Shown: positions 55,065 to 63,717 of the stretch, piece after piece
How the letters are laid out: the number at the start of each line of letters is the position of its first letter
Numbering within the stretch: the stretch's first letter is position 1
Notes under the pieces: generated by a model
Databases searched by the model: none
The model's input: the letters and a program-made list of their open reading frames with translations, nothing else
What the model was told of the DNA's origin: nothing
Made by a program: the position numbers and the translations under genes
Origin: JAODBQ01 sp047602055
GTDB lineage: Bacteria > Actinomycetota > Acidimicrobiia > Acidimicrobiales > Ilumatobacteraceae
DNA: 64,000 nucleotides
Direction of reading: 5' to 3'
Assembly (NCBI GenBank): GCA_047602055.1
Contig: JASGIG010000001.1
Span: 4,526,001-4,590,000 of the forward strand

Positions 55065-56216
55065 TCACACCCCCAGGCTGCGCCCGATGATCTCCTTCAT
55101 GATCTCGGTGGTGCCGCCGTAGATGCGGGTGATCCGCGCGTCGGCGTAGGCCTTGGCGATCGGGTACTCGGTCATGTAGCCGTAGCCGCCGTGCAGCTGC
55201 ACGCCGGCGTCGATCACCCGGCCCTGCAGCTCGGTGCACCACCACTTGGCCATCGACGCCTCCTCGGCGGTCAGCCGCCCCTCGTTCAACGCCAGCACGC
55301 ACTGGTCGACGAACGCCTGGCCGATCTCCACCTCGGTGGCCATCTCGGCGAGCTTGAACTTGCTATTCTGGAAGCTGCCGATCGGCTGGCCGAACGCCTT
55401 GCGCTCGCGGGCGTACTCCAGCGTCCAGTCGAACGCGGCGCGCGCCGCGGCGACGCCGGCGGCGGCGATCGACAGGCGCTCCTGGGGCAGGTTGGTGACG
55501 AGGTGCTTGAAGCCCTCGCCCTCGGCGCCGAGCAGGTTGGCGACGGGGACGTGGACGTCGGTGAAGAACAGCTCGGCGGTGTCCTGGCTGTGCATGCCGA
55601 CCTTGTCGAGGTTGCGGCCGCGCTCGAAGCCCTCCATGCCGCGCTCGATCACCAGCAGCGACATGCCCTTGTGGCGCTGCGTGGGATCGGTCTTCACCGC
55701 GGTGATGATCACGTCGGCGTTGATCCCGTTGGTGATGAACGTCTTCGACCCGTTGACCACGTAGTGGTCGCCGTCGCGGATCGCCGTCGTGCCCATCGAC
55801 GCGAGGTCAGAACCCATGCCCGGCTCGGTCATCGCGATCGCGGTGATCGACGTGCCGGCGCACATCCCCGGCAGCCACCGGCCGAGCTGCTCGGCGTCGG
55901 CGAGGTGCAGGAAGTACGGCATGCAGATGTCGTTGTGCAGGGTGATCCCGAGGCCGGCGCCGCCGAGGGCGAGGCGCTGGACCTCCTCGATGACGATCAG
56001 GTTGTAGCGGAAGTCCTTGACCCCGCCGCCGCCGAGCTCCGCCGGCGCGTCCATGCCGAGGAAGCCGTTGGCGCCGGCCTTCTCGAACAGGGCTCGGTCG
56101 ACGACGCCGGCACGCTCCCACTCGTCGACGTACGGGACGGCCTCCTTCTCGAAGAACGCCCGGATGCTGGCCCGGAACTGGTCGTGCTCCTCCTCGAAGC
56201 CGATCGCTCGTTGCAT
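55065..56216 (-). CDS. Acyl-CoA dehydrogenase
   Basis: A 383-residue FAD enzyme. Motifs: AMTEPGMGSDLASMGTTA (FAD/substrate loop), NGSKTFITNG, RKAFGQPIGSFQNSKFKLAE, QLHGGYGYMTEYPIAKAYAD and RITRIYGGTTEIMKEIIGRS. The GYGY-xx-E and YGGTTEI region is that of long- or branched-chain type dehydrogenases; the catalytic Glu (Glu in MTEYPI or near RIYGG) fits. With the hydratase it would start beta-oxidation of a branched or aromatic acyl-CoA. TACGCT lies eight bases before the ATG. Confidence 0.88.
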   Translation of the reverse strand: MQRAIGFEEEHDQFRASIRAFFEKEAVPYVDEWERAGVVDRALFEKAGANGFLGMDAPAELGGGGVKDFRYNLIVIEEVQRLALGGAGLGITLHNDICMPYFLHLADAEQLGRWLPGMCAGTSITAIAMTEPGMGSDLASMGTTAIRDGDHYVVNGSKTFITNGINADVIITAVKTDPTQRHKGMSLLVIERGMEGFERGRNLDKVGMHSQDTAELFFTDVHVPVANLLGAEGEGFKHLVTNLPQERLSIAAAGVAAARAAFDWTLEYARERKAFGQPIGSFQNSKFKLAEMATEVEIGQAFVDQCVLALNEGRLTAEEASMAKWWCTELQGRVIDAGVQLHGGYGYMTEYPIAKAYADARITRIYGGTTEIMKEIIGRSLGV

Positions 56217-56224
56217 GGGGCAAG

Positions 56225-56230
56225 AGCGTA
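56225..56230 (-). promoter_or_regulatory. Putative -10 box for the acyl-CoA dehydrogenase gene
   Basis: TACGCT on the minus strand eight bases before ATG 56216. Confidence 0.4.
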
Positions 56231-56276
56231 GGAGCGGAACTCGTCAGGACCCTGAGCCAGTCGTCATGCCGCTCGC

Positions 56277-56336
56277 CGAACAATGCTGCTTCGTCTGGCT
56301 TCGCCAGCCGAAACACCGCACCGTGACGATTGTTCG
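56277..56336. other. Two-stem structure between tetR and acyl-CoA dehydrogenase genes
   Basis: CGAACAAT (56277-56284) pairs with ATTGTTCG (56329-56336); inside, CTGGC-TTC-GCCAG (56295-56307). The right part shares GAAACACCGCACCGTGACG with a similar segment at 12835. It follows tetR on the minus strand and could terminate it. Confidence 0.45.
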
Positions 56337-56356
56337 CCTCGCCGACGGCTCGGCTC

Positions 56357-56920
56357 TCAGTGCGCCCCGTAGCGCAGGCCGTCCATCAGCAGGTCGAGCA
56401 GTCGGCCGGCGGCCTCGCGGTCGGCGCCGTCGGACACCAGCCAGGCGCCGCGCATCGCCCGCAACACGTCGTGCGGGTCGACGTCGGCGCGGATCGTGCC
56501 CTGCGCCGCGCCGGCGCGCAGCAGCGCGTCGAGGGCGACGACGATCTGGCCGAAGTTCTCCTTGAAGAACGACGAGTCGGCGTCGACCACCGCCTGCAGG
56601 GCGCCGATCATCCCCTTCTTGGTGACGACGTAGTCGACGAAGCGCTCCATCCACTGGCGCAGGGCGGCGTCGGCGGGGCCCTCGCCGAGCAGCGCCTCGG
56701 CCGCGGCGCAGACCTGCTGCACCTCGTGGCGGTACGCCGCCGCGGCGAGCGCGTCGCGGGTCGGGAAGTTGCGGTACAGCGTGCCGATGCCCACGCCGGC
56801 GCGCTTGGCGACCTGCTCCATCGTCACGTCCTCGCCGCCGGCGAAGGCGTCGACGGCGACCTCCAGCAGCCGCTCGCGGTTGCGCACCGCGTCGGCCCGG
56901 CGTGCCCGCTCGGCGGCCAT
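56357..56920 (-). CDS. TetR-family transcriptional regulator
   Basis: A 187-residue repressor. The DNA-binding part reads RNRERLLEVAVDAFAGGEDV, then TMEQVAKRAGVGIGTLYRNF and PTRDALAAAAYRHEV. The C-terminal ligand domain is typical for short TetR proteins. Two GGAGG-NA-CCTCC palindromes lie 30-75 bases upstream (56950-56994) and may be its operators. The acyl-CoA dehydrogenase and hydratase genes lie downstream on the same strand, consistent with acyl-CoA-responsive control. Confidence 0.85.
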   Translation of the reverse strand: MAAERARRADAVRNRERLLEVAVDAFAGGEDVTMEQVAKRAGVGIGTLYRNFPTRDALAAAAYRHEVQQVCAAAEALLGEGPADAALRQWMERFVDYVVTKKGMIGALQAVVDADSSFFKENFGQIVVALDALLRAGAAQGTIRADVDPHDVLRAMRGAWLVSDGADREAAGRLLDLLMDGLRYGAH

Positions 56921-56949
56921 CTCGCTCCTGTTCGACTCGACGGTTGGAA

Positions 56950-56994
56950 ACGGAGGGACCTCCGTCTAACTTCGGATCAACCGGAGGAACCTCC
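56950..56994. promoter_or_regulatory. Two palindromic operator candidates upstream of tetR
   Basis: ACGGAGG-GA-CCTCCGT (56950-56965) is a perfect palindrome with seven-base arms. GGAGG-AA-CCTCC (56983-56994) repeats its core, 31 bases apart centre to centre. They lie just upstream of the TetR gene. Confidence 0.55.
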
Positions 56995-56996
56995 AT

Positions 56997-57092
56997 GAGG
57001 ATTCTGAAATACGCCGATCGGCCGACAGAAGACGTCGCTTGCCGACGGGCACAGAAACCCTGTCGGCCGAGGCCCACTATTTCAGAACCCTC
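56997..57092. mobile_element. Nested inverted-repeat element (possible MITE), about 96 bases
   Basis: GAGGATTCTGAAATA (56997-57011) faces TATTTCAGAACCCTC (57078-57092), 14 of 15 complementary. Further in, CGGCCGACAG faces CTGTCGGCCG perfectly. The lower GC of the arms contrasts with the genome. No transposase. It could equally be a transcript-level structure; copies elsewhere are needed to decide. Confidence 0.45.
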
Positions 57093-57119
57093 ACGAATTG
57101 GAGGCTACTCCCCACCGAA

Positions 57120-57227
57120 GGGAGCGACCATGTCCGTGCACGCTCGGGGGCTGCGCCCCCGGACCCCATCGTCGTCCGCTGCGCTGGCGCTCCGCCGGCC
57201 GACCGATCACGAGCTGCGCTCGTGATC
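57120..57227 (+). repeat. Element A, copy 4 (start codon inside a hairpin)
   Basis: Hairpin I: GGGGGC (57146-57151), loop TGC, GCCCCC (57155-57160). Hairpin II: GATCACGAGC (57205-57214), loop TGC, GCTCGTGATC (57218-57227), ten perfect pairs. GTG 57222 of the aldo/keto reductase lies in the 3' arm. Compared with copy 2 the fourth-base change A to G is matched by T to C in the other arm. A 31-codon frame (57130-57225) with a Shine-Dalgarno AAGGGAG runs through it. Confidence 0.75.
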
Positions 57228-58223
57228 GTCCCCACCCGCACGCTCGGCACGAGCGGCCTGTCCGCCGGCGCGATCGGCCTCGGCTGCATGAGCTTCAGCC
57301 CGACCTACGGCGGCTTCGAGGGCTACGACCCGACGGCCACCATCCAGCGCGCCCTCGACCTCGGCGTGACGATGCTCGACACCGCCGACGTCTACGGCCC
57401 GCACACCAGCGAGGAGGTCGTCGGCAAGGCCATCGCCGGCCGCCGCGACGAGGTCACCCTGGCCACGAAGTTCGGCATCCTGCGCATCGGTGCGGTCGAG
57501 CCCGGCGTGCGCCAGGTCGACGGCCGGCCGGAGTACGTCCGGGCCTCGATCGACGGGTCGCTGTCGCGCCTCGGCGTCGACCACGTCGACCTCTACTACC
57601 TGCACCGCCCGGACCCGGACGTGCCGATCGAGGAGACCGTCGGGGCGATGGCCGAGCTCGTCGCCGCCGGCAAGGTCCGCCACCTCGGCCTGTCCGAGGC
57701 GGCCGCCGACACCATCCGCCGCGCCGCCGCGGTCCACCCGATCGCCGCCCTGCAGACGGAGTACTCGCTGTTCAGCCGCGACATCGAGGGCGAGATCCTC
57801 GACACCTGCCGCGAGCTGGGCATCGGCCTGGTGCCCTACAGCCCGCTCGGCCGCGGCCTGCTCACCGGCACGATCACAAGTACCGCCGACCTTCCCGCCC
57901 ACGACTTCCGCCGCCGCCAGCCGCGCTTCGCCGACGGTGCGCTCGACGCCAACCGCGCCCTCGTCGGCGAGGTCGCCGCGATCGCCGGCACTCACGGCGT
58001 CACACCAGGCCAGGTGGCCCTGGCGTGGGTGCTCGCCCAGGGCGAGGACCTCATCCCGATCCCCGGCACGAAGCGGATCCCGTACCTCGAGGAGAACGCC
58101 GGCGCCGCCGACGTGCAACTGTCCGCCGACGACCTCGGCGCGCTCGACCGGCTGTCGGCGCGGATCACCGGTCCGCGCGCCGCCGACCCGGGCTGGATCA
58201 ACCGCACGACCCGCGCTCGCTGA
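57222..58223 (+). CDS. Aldo/keto reductase
   Basis: A 333-residue NADPH-dependent reductase. The tetrad is visible: Asp in TMLDTADVYGPHTSEEVVG (Asp, Tyr), Lys in LATKFGILR, and His in YYLHRPDPDVPIEE. The cofactor loop is VPYSPLGRGLLTG and IPGTKRIPYLEENAGAADV. Similar to the YajO/AKR13-like group. GTG 57222 overlaps the TGA of a short upstream frame (GTGA) and lies in hairpin II of element A, so its translation may be controlled by that structure. Confidence 0.85.
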   Translation: MIVPTRTLGTSGLSAGAIGLGCMSFSPTYGGFEGYDPTATIQRALDLGVTMLDTADVYGPHTSEEVVGKAIAGRRDEVTLATKFGILRIGAVEPGVRQVDGRPEYVRASIDGSLSRLGVDHVDLYYLHRPDPDVPIEETVGAMAELVAAGKVRHLGLSEAAADTIRRAAAVHPIAALQTEYSLFSRDIEGEILDTCRELGIGLVPYSPLGRGLLTGTITSTADLPAHDFRRRQPRFADGALDANRALVGEVAAIAGTHGVTPGQVALAWVLAQGEDLIPIPGTKRIPYLEENAGAADVQLSADDLGALDRLSARITGPRAADPGWINRTTRAR

Positions 58224-58237
58224 TCCTCACCGCGCAG

Positions 58238-58626
58238 ATGGTCAAGGTCGACCTGCACACCCACATCCGCCCCCAGATCTGGACGTCGATCCCGGCGTTC
58301 GGGCTGGCGTGCGTCGCGGGTTCCACATCGGCTCGGGGATCGGCGAGATCGATCGGCTGCTGTCACGCGGCGGGATGGACAGCATGCTGCCGACGCTGTG
58401 GCTGATCATGGGCGCGGTCACGTTCGGGATGGTGCTCGAGGAGTTCGGGTTGATCAGCCGGCCGAAGTACGCGTCGTACGCAGTCTTCTGCTGGGCCAGT
58501 CCGTTGCTCAGCATCGCCTCTGGCTCCACCGGCTTCCGTATCATCCGCTCCGAGCCCGAGATCGACTCGGGCCTGGGCGACGAGGAGGCTGAGCCGGTCT
58601 GGGCGATCGAACCGACGAGCCCGTAG
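58238..58626 (+). pseudogene. Chimeric remnant: amidohydrolase start plus NhaC antiporter pieces
   Basis: ATG 58238 opens MVKVDLHTHIRPQIWTSIPA, the start of an ACMSD-like amidohydrolase (HxH metal motif), but stops being recognisable after 24 residues. From about 58318 a different frame reads GFHIGSGIGEIDRLLSRGGM, then DSMLPTLWLIMGAVTFGMVL, the central NhaC Na/H antiporter motif. It then jumps to PKYASYAVFCWASPLLSIAS, the antiporter's last helices, and ends at 58626. Most of both genes is missing. Deletions like this resemble those in the remnants at 2.1 kb and in the sigma factor. Confidence 0.65.
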
Positions 58627-58748
58627 CCGCGACCGACGCGCCGGTTACCGCGGACGACGCCGTCGTCCCCACCGCTGTCCGCCGAGGGCCGCGGCTGTTC
58701 GCCACGTCGGCCGACGAGCCGCGGGCGCGCCGCGCCAGCGACGTCGTC

Positions 58749-61056
58749 GTGCTCAGCACGTCGATGGTCGCGCTGGTCGCGCTGACCGTCGCCGAGGAGC
58801 CGCTGCCGCGCTTCGTCGGCGCGATCGTCGACCTCATCCGGTCGCTGCCGCAGATCCTCGAGTCCCTGTGGCAGGTGGCGGCGGACGCACTGGTGCTCCT
58901 CGCCCTCGTCGTCGTCGGGGCGACGGTCTACCGGCGACGTTGGTCGATCACACGGGACAGCATCGCCGCGCTCGCCGTCGCCGTCGTCGCCGGACTGCTC
59001 GCCCACCACTTCGCCGTCGGGAGCGGTTGGGACGTCTGGCACGGCCTGCGCAGCGCCTCGGCGCCGCCGCGCTTCCCGGCGATGCGCATCGCCCTGCCGG
59101 CCAGCGTCGTGCTCACCGCGTCGCCGCACCTGGCGCTGCCGATGCGCCGACTCGGCCAGTGGGTGACCGGCATCGCTGCGCTGGCCGCGGCGATGGTCAG
59201 CGCGACGTCGCCGCTCGGCAGCCTCGCCGGGGTGCTCATCGCCGCGATCGCCGCGGCGATCGTCCACCTCGTGTTCGGCTCGAGTGCCGGTCGGCCGAGC
59301 CTCGGGTTGGTCCGTGACGCGCTCGCCGACCTCGGCGTGGCGACCACCTCCCTCGGCGCCGCCGACCTCCAGCCGGCCGGCTACTTCCTCGTGGACGCGA
59401 CCGACACGGCCGGCCACGACCTCGACGTCAAGGTCTACGGCCGCGACGCCCACGACGCCGCCCTCGTCTCGACGGTGTGGCGCACGGTCTGGTACCGGGA
59501 GGCCGACTCGCCGCTGCGCTTCGGTCGTCTGCAACAGGTCGAGCACGAGGCGTTCCTGACGCTGCTCGCCGGCCAGCAGGGCATCACGCCGAACGTCGTG
59601 GTGACCGCCGGCTCCACCGTCGAGGACGACGCGGTGCTCGTGCTGCGCCGCAACGGCGTTCGCCTCGATCACGCCGTCGACCCCGATGCCGCCGAACCCG
59701 TCGACGTGCCGGCGCTCGTCGACGAGCTGTGGGACCTCGTCGCCCGCCTCGGCCGCTCCGGCATGGCCCACGGCCAGGTGGACGAACACCACGTCGTCGT
59801 CCACGAGGGCCGACTCGGCCTGCAGGACTTCCGCGGGGCGACGATGTCGCCGACGCCGATCCAGCGCCGCACCGACCAGGTGCAGGCGTTCGTCACCGTC
59901 GCCCTCCTCGCCGGCCCCGACACGGCGATCGCCAGCGCTCGGCGGGCCCTCGGCGACGACGGTCTGCAGGCGATCCTGGCGTTCCTTCAGCCGCCGGCAC
60001 TGACCGCCGCGCAACGCCGGCGGGTGCGCCGCCGACGACCTCGATCTCGACGACCTGCGCAAGCGCGCCGCCACCACCGTCGGCGCCAACGCCCCGGAGC
60101 TGATCGAGCTGCGGCGAATCACCGTCGGCTCGATCGTCAAGGTCGTGCTCCCCGCCGTCGCCCTCGTCGCCCTCATCTCGGGCTTCGCCGGGCTCGACTG
60201 GGCCGACCTGTGGACCCGCGTCCGCGGCGCGAACTGGTGGTTGGTCGCGCTCGGGTTCATCGCCGCCCAGCTCCCCCGCCTCGCCCAGTCCCTGTCGACG
60301 CTCGGCGCCGCGCCCGTGCCGCTGCCCCTCGGCTCGGTCTACGCGCTGCAGCTGTCGACGTCGTACATCAACCTCGCCGTGCCGACGACGGCCGGCCGCG
60401 TCGCCTTGAACATCCGCTTCTTCCAACGCCACGGCGTCCCGCCGGGCGCGGCGATCGCCGCCGGCGCGCTCGACGGCTTCTGCGGGTTCCTCGTCCAGAT
60501 GATGCTGCTGGCGATCCTGATCCTGTTCACCCCCGCCTCGCTGGACGTCGACTTCAGCCAGTCGTTCAGCAGTGCCGGCACGTTCCTCGTCGCCGCGCTG
60601 GTCATCATCGGGCTGGCCCTGACGGTGATCCTGGTCGTCGCCCGATTGCGCCGGTTCGTGCTCCACTGGGCCAAGCAGCTGCTCGCCGAGGCGGCCAAGA
60701 CGCTACGCGGCCTGCGCTCGCCGCGACGCCTGCTGCTGCTGTTCGGCGGCAACGCCGGCAACGAGATCCTGTTCTCCGTCGCGCTCGGCGTGTTCGCCGC
60801 CGCCATGAGCTACCGGGTGTCGCTCGGCGAGCTGCTGCTCATCGGCATCGCCGTGTCGCTGTTCTCCGGACTGATGCCGATCCCCGGCGGCATCGGCGTC
60901 GCCGAGGCCGGCCTGACGTGGGGCCTCGTTCAGGCGGGGGTGCCCGACGAGGCGGCGTTCCCAGCAGTGATGCTGTACCGCCTGTCGACGTTCTACCTCC
61001 CCCCGATCTGGGGCTACGTCGCCTTCAACTGGCTCCGGAGGAACGACCAGGTCTGA
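58749..61056 (+). CDS. Kinase-like/LPG-synthase-like polytopic membrane protein (one apparent frameshift)
   Basis: About 768 residues when one extra C near 60029 is removed. N-terminal membrane helices (about 1-150, e.g. FVGAIVDLIRSLPQILESLW), then a soluble kinase-like domain (DLDVKVYGRDAHDAALVSTV and LQQVEHEAFLTLLAGQQGIT, with MAHGQVDEHHVVVHEGRLGL, then QDFRGATMS, a degenerate catalytic loop and DFG-like DFR). After the shift come the C-terminal helices of the UPF0104/LPG-synthase family (TSYINLAVPTTAGRVALNIR and IPGGIGVAEAGLTWGLVQAG). The frame is open upstream of GTG 58749, so the true start may be nearby but no ATG is present. Probably involved in envelope lipid or glycan transport. Confidence 0.7.
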
Positions 61057-61194
61057 GCGCTGACGCCCGTGCGGGCCGATCCGAACAACGGCGCGGCAGC
61101 GGCCGAGCTGGCGCTCGGCGAGCTCAGCACCCCGGCTGAAGGATCGTCGCAAGGTCTTCTGGCTCCGCCTCGACACCAACTGCTGGTGGGGGCT

Positions 61195-61200
61195 TATGGT
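61195..61200 (+). promoter_or_regulatory. Putative -10 box for the CoA-transferase gene
   Basis: TATGGT eight bases before GTG 61209, in a 152-base gap that shows nothing else I can name. Confidence 0.4.
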
Positions 61201-61208
61201 CCGTCGGC

Positions 61209-63674
61209 GTGACAGCGCTGCTGGGCACGTCGGTGCTCGACCTCACCGTTGCGCGGGGGTGGCTGTGCGGGCGGATGCTCGCCGACCTGGGCGCCGACGT
61301 CGTCAAGGTCGAGCCGCCCGGGGGCGATCCCGGCCGGACGCGGGGGCTGTTCGTCGACCCACAGCGGCCGGACGTCGAGGAGAACCTGTCGTGGTGGTTC
61401 GAGAACCGCGGCAAGTCGTCGGTCGTGCTCGACCTCGACGACGACACCGGGCGGGCTCGCCTGCTCGAACTGGTCGACGAGGCCGACGTCGTCGTCGAGT
61501 CGTTCCCACCCGGGTGGCTCGAGGCGCGCGGCATCGGGCCCGACGTGCTGCTGGCCCGCAACCCCTCGCTCGTCGTCACCTCGATCACCCCGTTCGGGCG
61601 CACCGGGCCGTACGCCGGCTGGTCGGCCACCGACCTCACCGTCGCCGCCACCACCGGCGAGATGTGGCTGACCGGTGACGCCGACCGACCGCCGCTGCGG
61701 ATGTCGAGCGATCAGCTGTTCCTCCACGCCGGCGCTGAGGCGACCGTGCACACGCTCATCGCCCTCTGGCATGCCCGGCGCACCGGCGCCGGCCAGCACG
61801 TCGACGTCTCGGCACAGCTGGCCGGCATCAAGTGCCTGATGAACGCCCAGGCGTTCCACATCGTCGAGGGCTACGAGGTGTTCCGCTCCGGCCCGTACCA
61901 CACCGCCGGAAGGTTCGCGTACCGGATCATCAACGAGTGCCGCGACGGCTTCGTCGCCGCCCTGGCTGCCGCCGGTCCGGTCGGCGGGCCGATGATGCGG
62001 TTCCTGATGGACTGGGCCGACGCCGAGGGCGTCGCCGACCCGCTGGCCCGCGACTGCGACTACGGCACGCTGAACTTCAACGACCGAGACGAGGAGTTCT
62101 TCGCCGCGGTGCGCAACACGCTCGCCGCGCTGTTCGCCCGGCACACCAAGGCCGAGCTGTACCGGGCCGCGCTCGACCATCTCCTGCTCGTCGCCCCGCT
62201 GTACACCGTGGCCGACGTCCGCGGCGACGAGCAGCTGGCGTTCCGCGAGTACTTCGTCGACGTCGACCAGGGTGAGCGCGGCACCGTCGCCTGGGCAGGA
62301 CCGTGGGCGCACCTGTCGGCGACGCCGCTGACGACGACGCGGCGCGCACCCCACGTCGGCGAGCACGACGCCATCGCGCTCCCGAGGCGGAGCGCGCCGT
62401 CGCCGGCCTCCGAGGCCGATCCGTCGACGGCGCCGTTCGACGGACTGCACGTCCTCGACCTGTCGTGGGTGGGCGTCGGGCCGATGACCGCGGGGTACCT
62501 CGCGTCGTACGGGGCGACGGTCGTCAAGATCGAGTCGTCGAAGCGGCCCGACGTGCTGCGCCTCAACCCGCCGTTCCGCGACGGCATCCCGGCGCTGAAC
62601 AACAGCCACTTCTACGGCGACTTCAACGCCGGCAAGATGAGCGTCGGCCTCGACCTCAACGACGAGCGGGGTCGGGACGTCGCCTGGCGGCTGGTCGAGT
62701 GGGCCGACGTGATCGTCGAGTCGTTCACACCCAAGGCCCTCGCCGGCTGGGACATGGACTACGCGTGCATCCGCGAGCGCAACCCGTCGGTGGTCATGCT
62801 GTCGACGTGCATGCAGGGTCAGACCGGCCCGCGGCGGCTGTACCGCGGCTTCGGCAACCTGATGGCCGGCCTCGCCGGGTTCTACGAGATCGCCGGGTGG
62901 CCGGACCGGACGCCGATCATGATCTACGGCGCGTACACCGACTTCGTCGCGCAGCGCTTCACCACCACCGCGCTGCTCGCCGCGCTCGACCACCGTCGGC
63001 GCACCGGCGAGGGCCAGCACATCGACGTCGCCCAGCTCGAGGCTGCACTGCAGTTCCTCGGCCCCGAGCTGCTCGCCTACGAGTTGGACGGGCGGGTGGC
63101 GACACGCGCCGGCAACCGCCACCCCGACCTCGTGCCCCACGGGGTGTTCCCGTGCCTGCCCGAGGCCGACCGCGCCGAGCGCTACCCGGCGGGCAGCCCC
63201 GGCGCCGAAGGCTGGGTGGCCATCAGCTGCGCCGACGACGAGCAGTGGCGCGCGCTGGTCGAGCTGACCGGTCTTCCCGACGAGGATCGCTGGGCGGCCG
63301 CCGAGGGACGGCGCGCCGACGAAACCCGCATCGAGGCGCTGCTCGCGGCGTGGACGTCGACCCGCCGCGGCAGCGAGATCACCGCGGCGCTGCAGCCGCG
63401 CGTCTCGTGCGCGCCGGTGCTCGGCGTGCCCGAGCTGCACACCGACCCGCAGATCCGCCACCGCGGCTACTGGGTGCCCCACGACCATCCCGTCTACGGG
63501 CGGGTGCCGTACTCGGGGATGCAAGCGACGATGTCGCTGACGCCCGGCGTGATCGCCGGCCCGGCGCCGTGCCTCGGGCAGCACACGTGGGACGTGCTGG
63601 AGTCGATCCTCGGTCTCGACAGCGACACCATCGCCGCCCTGCTCGTCGACGACGTCGCCGAGATCACCGGCTGA
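61209..63674 (+). CDS. Two-domain family III CoA-transferase (CaiB/BaiF)
   Basis: An 821-residue protein made of two fused CaiB/BaiF-type domains. Domain 1 (1-390): VLDLTVARGWLCGRMLADLG, then ADVVKVEPPGGDPGR, and RRTGAGQHVDVSAQLAG. Domain 2 (about 405-821): GLHVLDLSWVGVGPMTAGYL, then ASYGATVVKIES, and RRTGEGQHIDVAQLEAALQF. Single-domain enzymes (about 400 residues) form interlocked dimers; this fusion would be a built-in heterodimer-like pair. It moves CoA between acyl-CoA donors and carboxylates. Catalytic Asp is expected in the GQH-VDV region of each domain. Substrate not evident. Confidence 0.85.
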   Translation: MTALLGTSVLDLTVARGWLCGRMLADLGADVVKVEPPGGDPGRTRGLFVDPQRPDVEENLSWWFENRGKSSVVLDLDDDTGRARLLELVDEADVVVESFPPGWLEARGIGPDVLLARNPSLVVTSITPFGRTGPYAGWSATDLTVAATTGEMWLTGDADRPPLRMSSDQLFLHAGAEATVHTLIALWHARRTGAGQHVDVSAQLAGIKCLMNAQAFHIVEGYEVFRSGPYHTAGRFAYRIINECRDGFVAALAAAGPVGGPMMRFLMDWADAEGVADPLARDCDYGTLNFNDRDEEFFAAVRNTLAALFARHTKAELYRAALDHLLLVAPLYTVADVRGDEQLAFREYFVDVDQGERGTVAWAGPWAHLSATPLTTTRRAPHVGEHDAIALPRRSAPSPASEADPSTAPFDGLHVLDLSWVGVGPMTAGYLASYGATVVKIESSKRPDVLRLNPPFRDGIPALNNSHFYGDFNAGKMSVGLDLNDERGRDVAWRLVEWADVIVESFTPKALAGWDMDYACIRERNPSVVMLSTCMQGQTGPRRLYRGFGNLMAGLAGFYEIAGWPDRTPIMIYGAYTDFVAQRFTTTALLAALDHRRRTGEGQHIDVAQLEAALQFLGPELLAYELDGRVATRAGNRHPDLVPHGVFPCLPEADRAERYPAGSPGAEGWVAISCADDEQWRALVELTGLPDEDRWAAAEGRRADETRIEALLAAWTSTRRGSEITAALQPRVSCAPVLGVPELHTDPQIRHRGYWVPHDHPVYGRVPYSGMQATMSLTPGVIAGPAPCLGQHTWDVLESILGLDSDTIAALLVDDVAEITG

Positions 63675-63717
63675 AGATCCCGGGCCGCGTACGGTGCCGG
63701 CGGAGGAGGTCGCGGGG

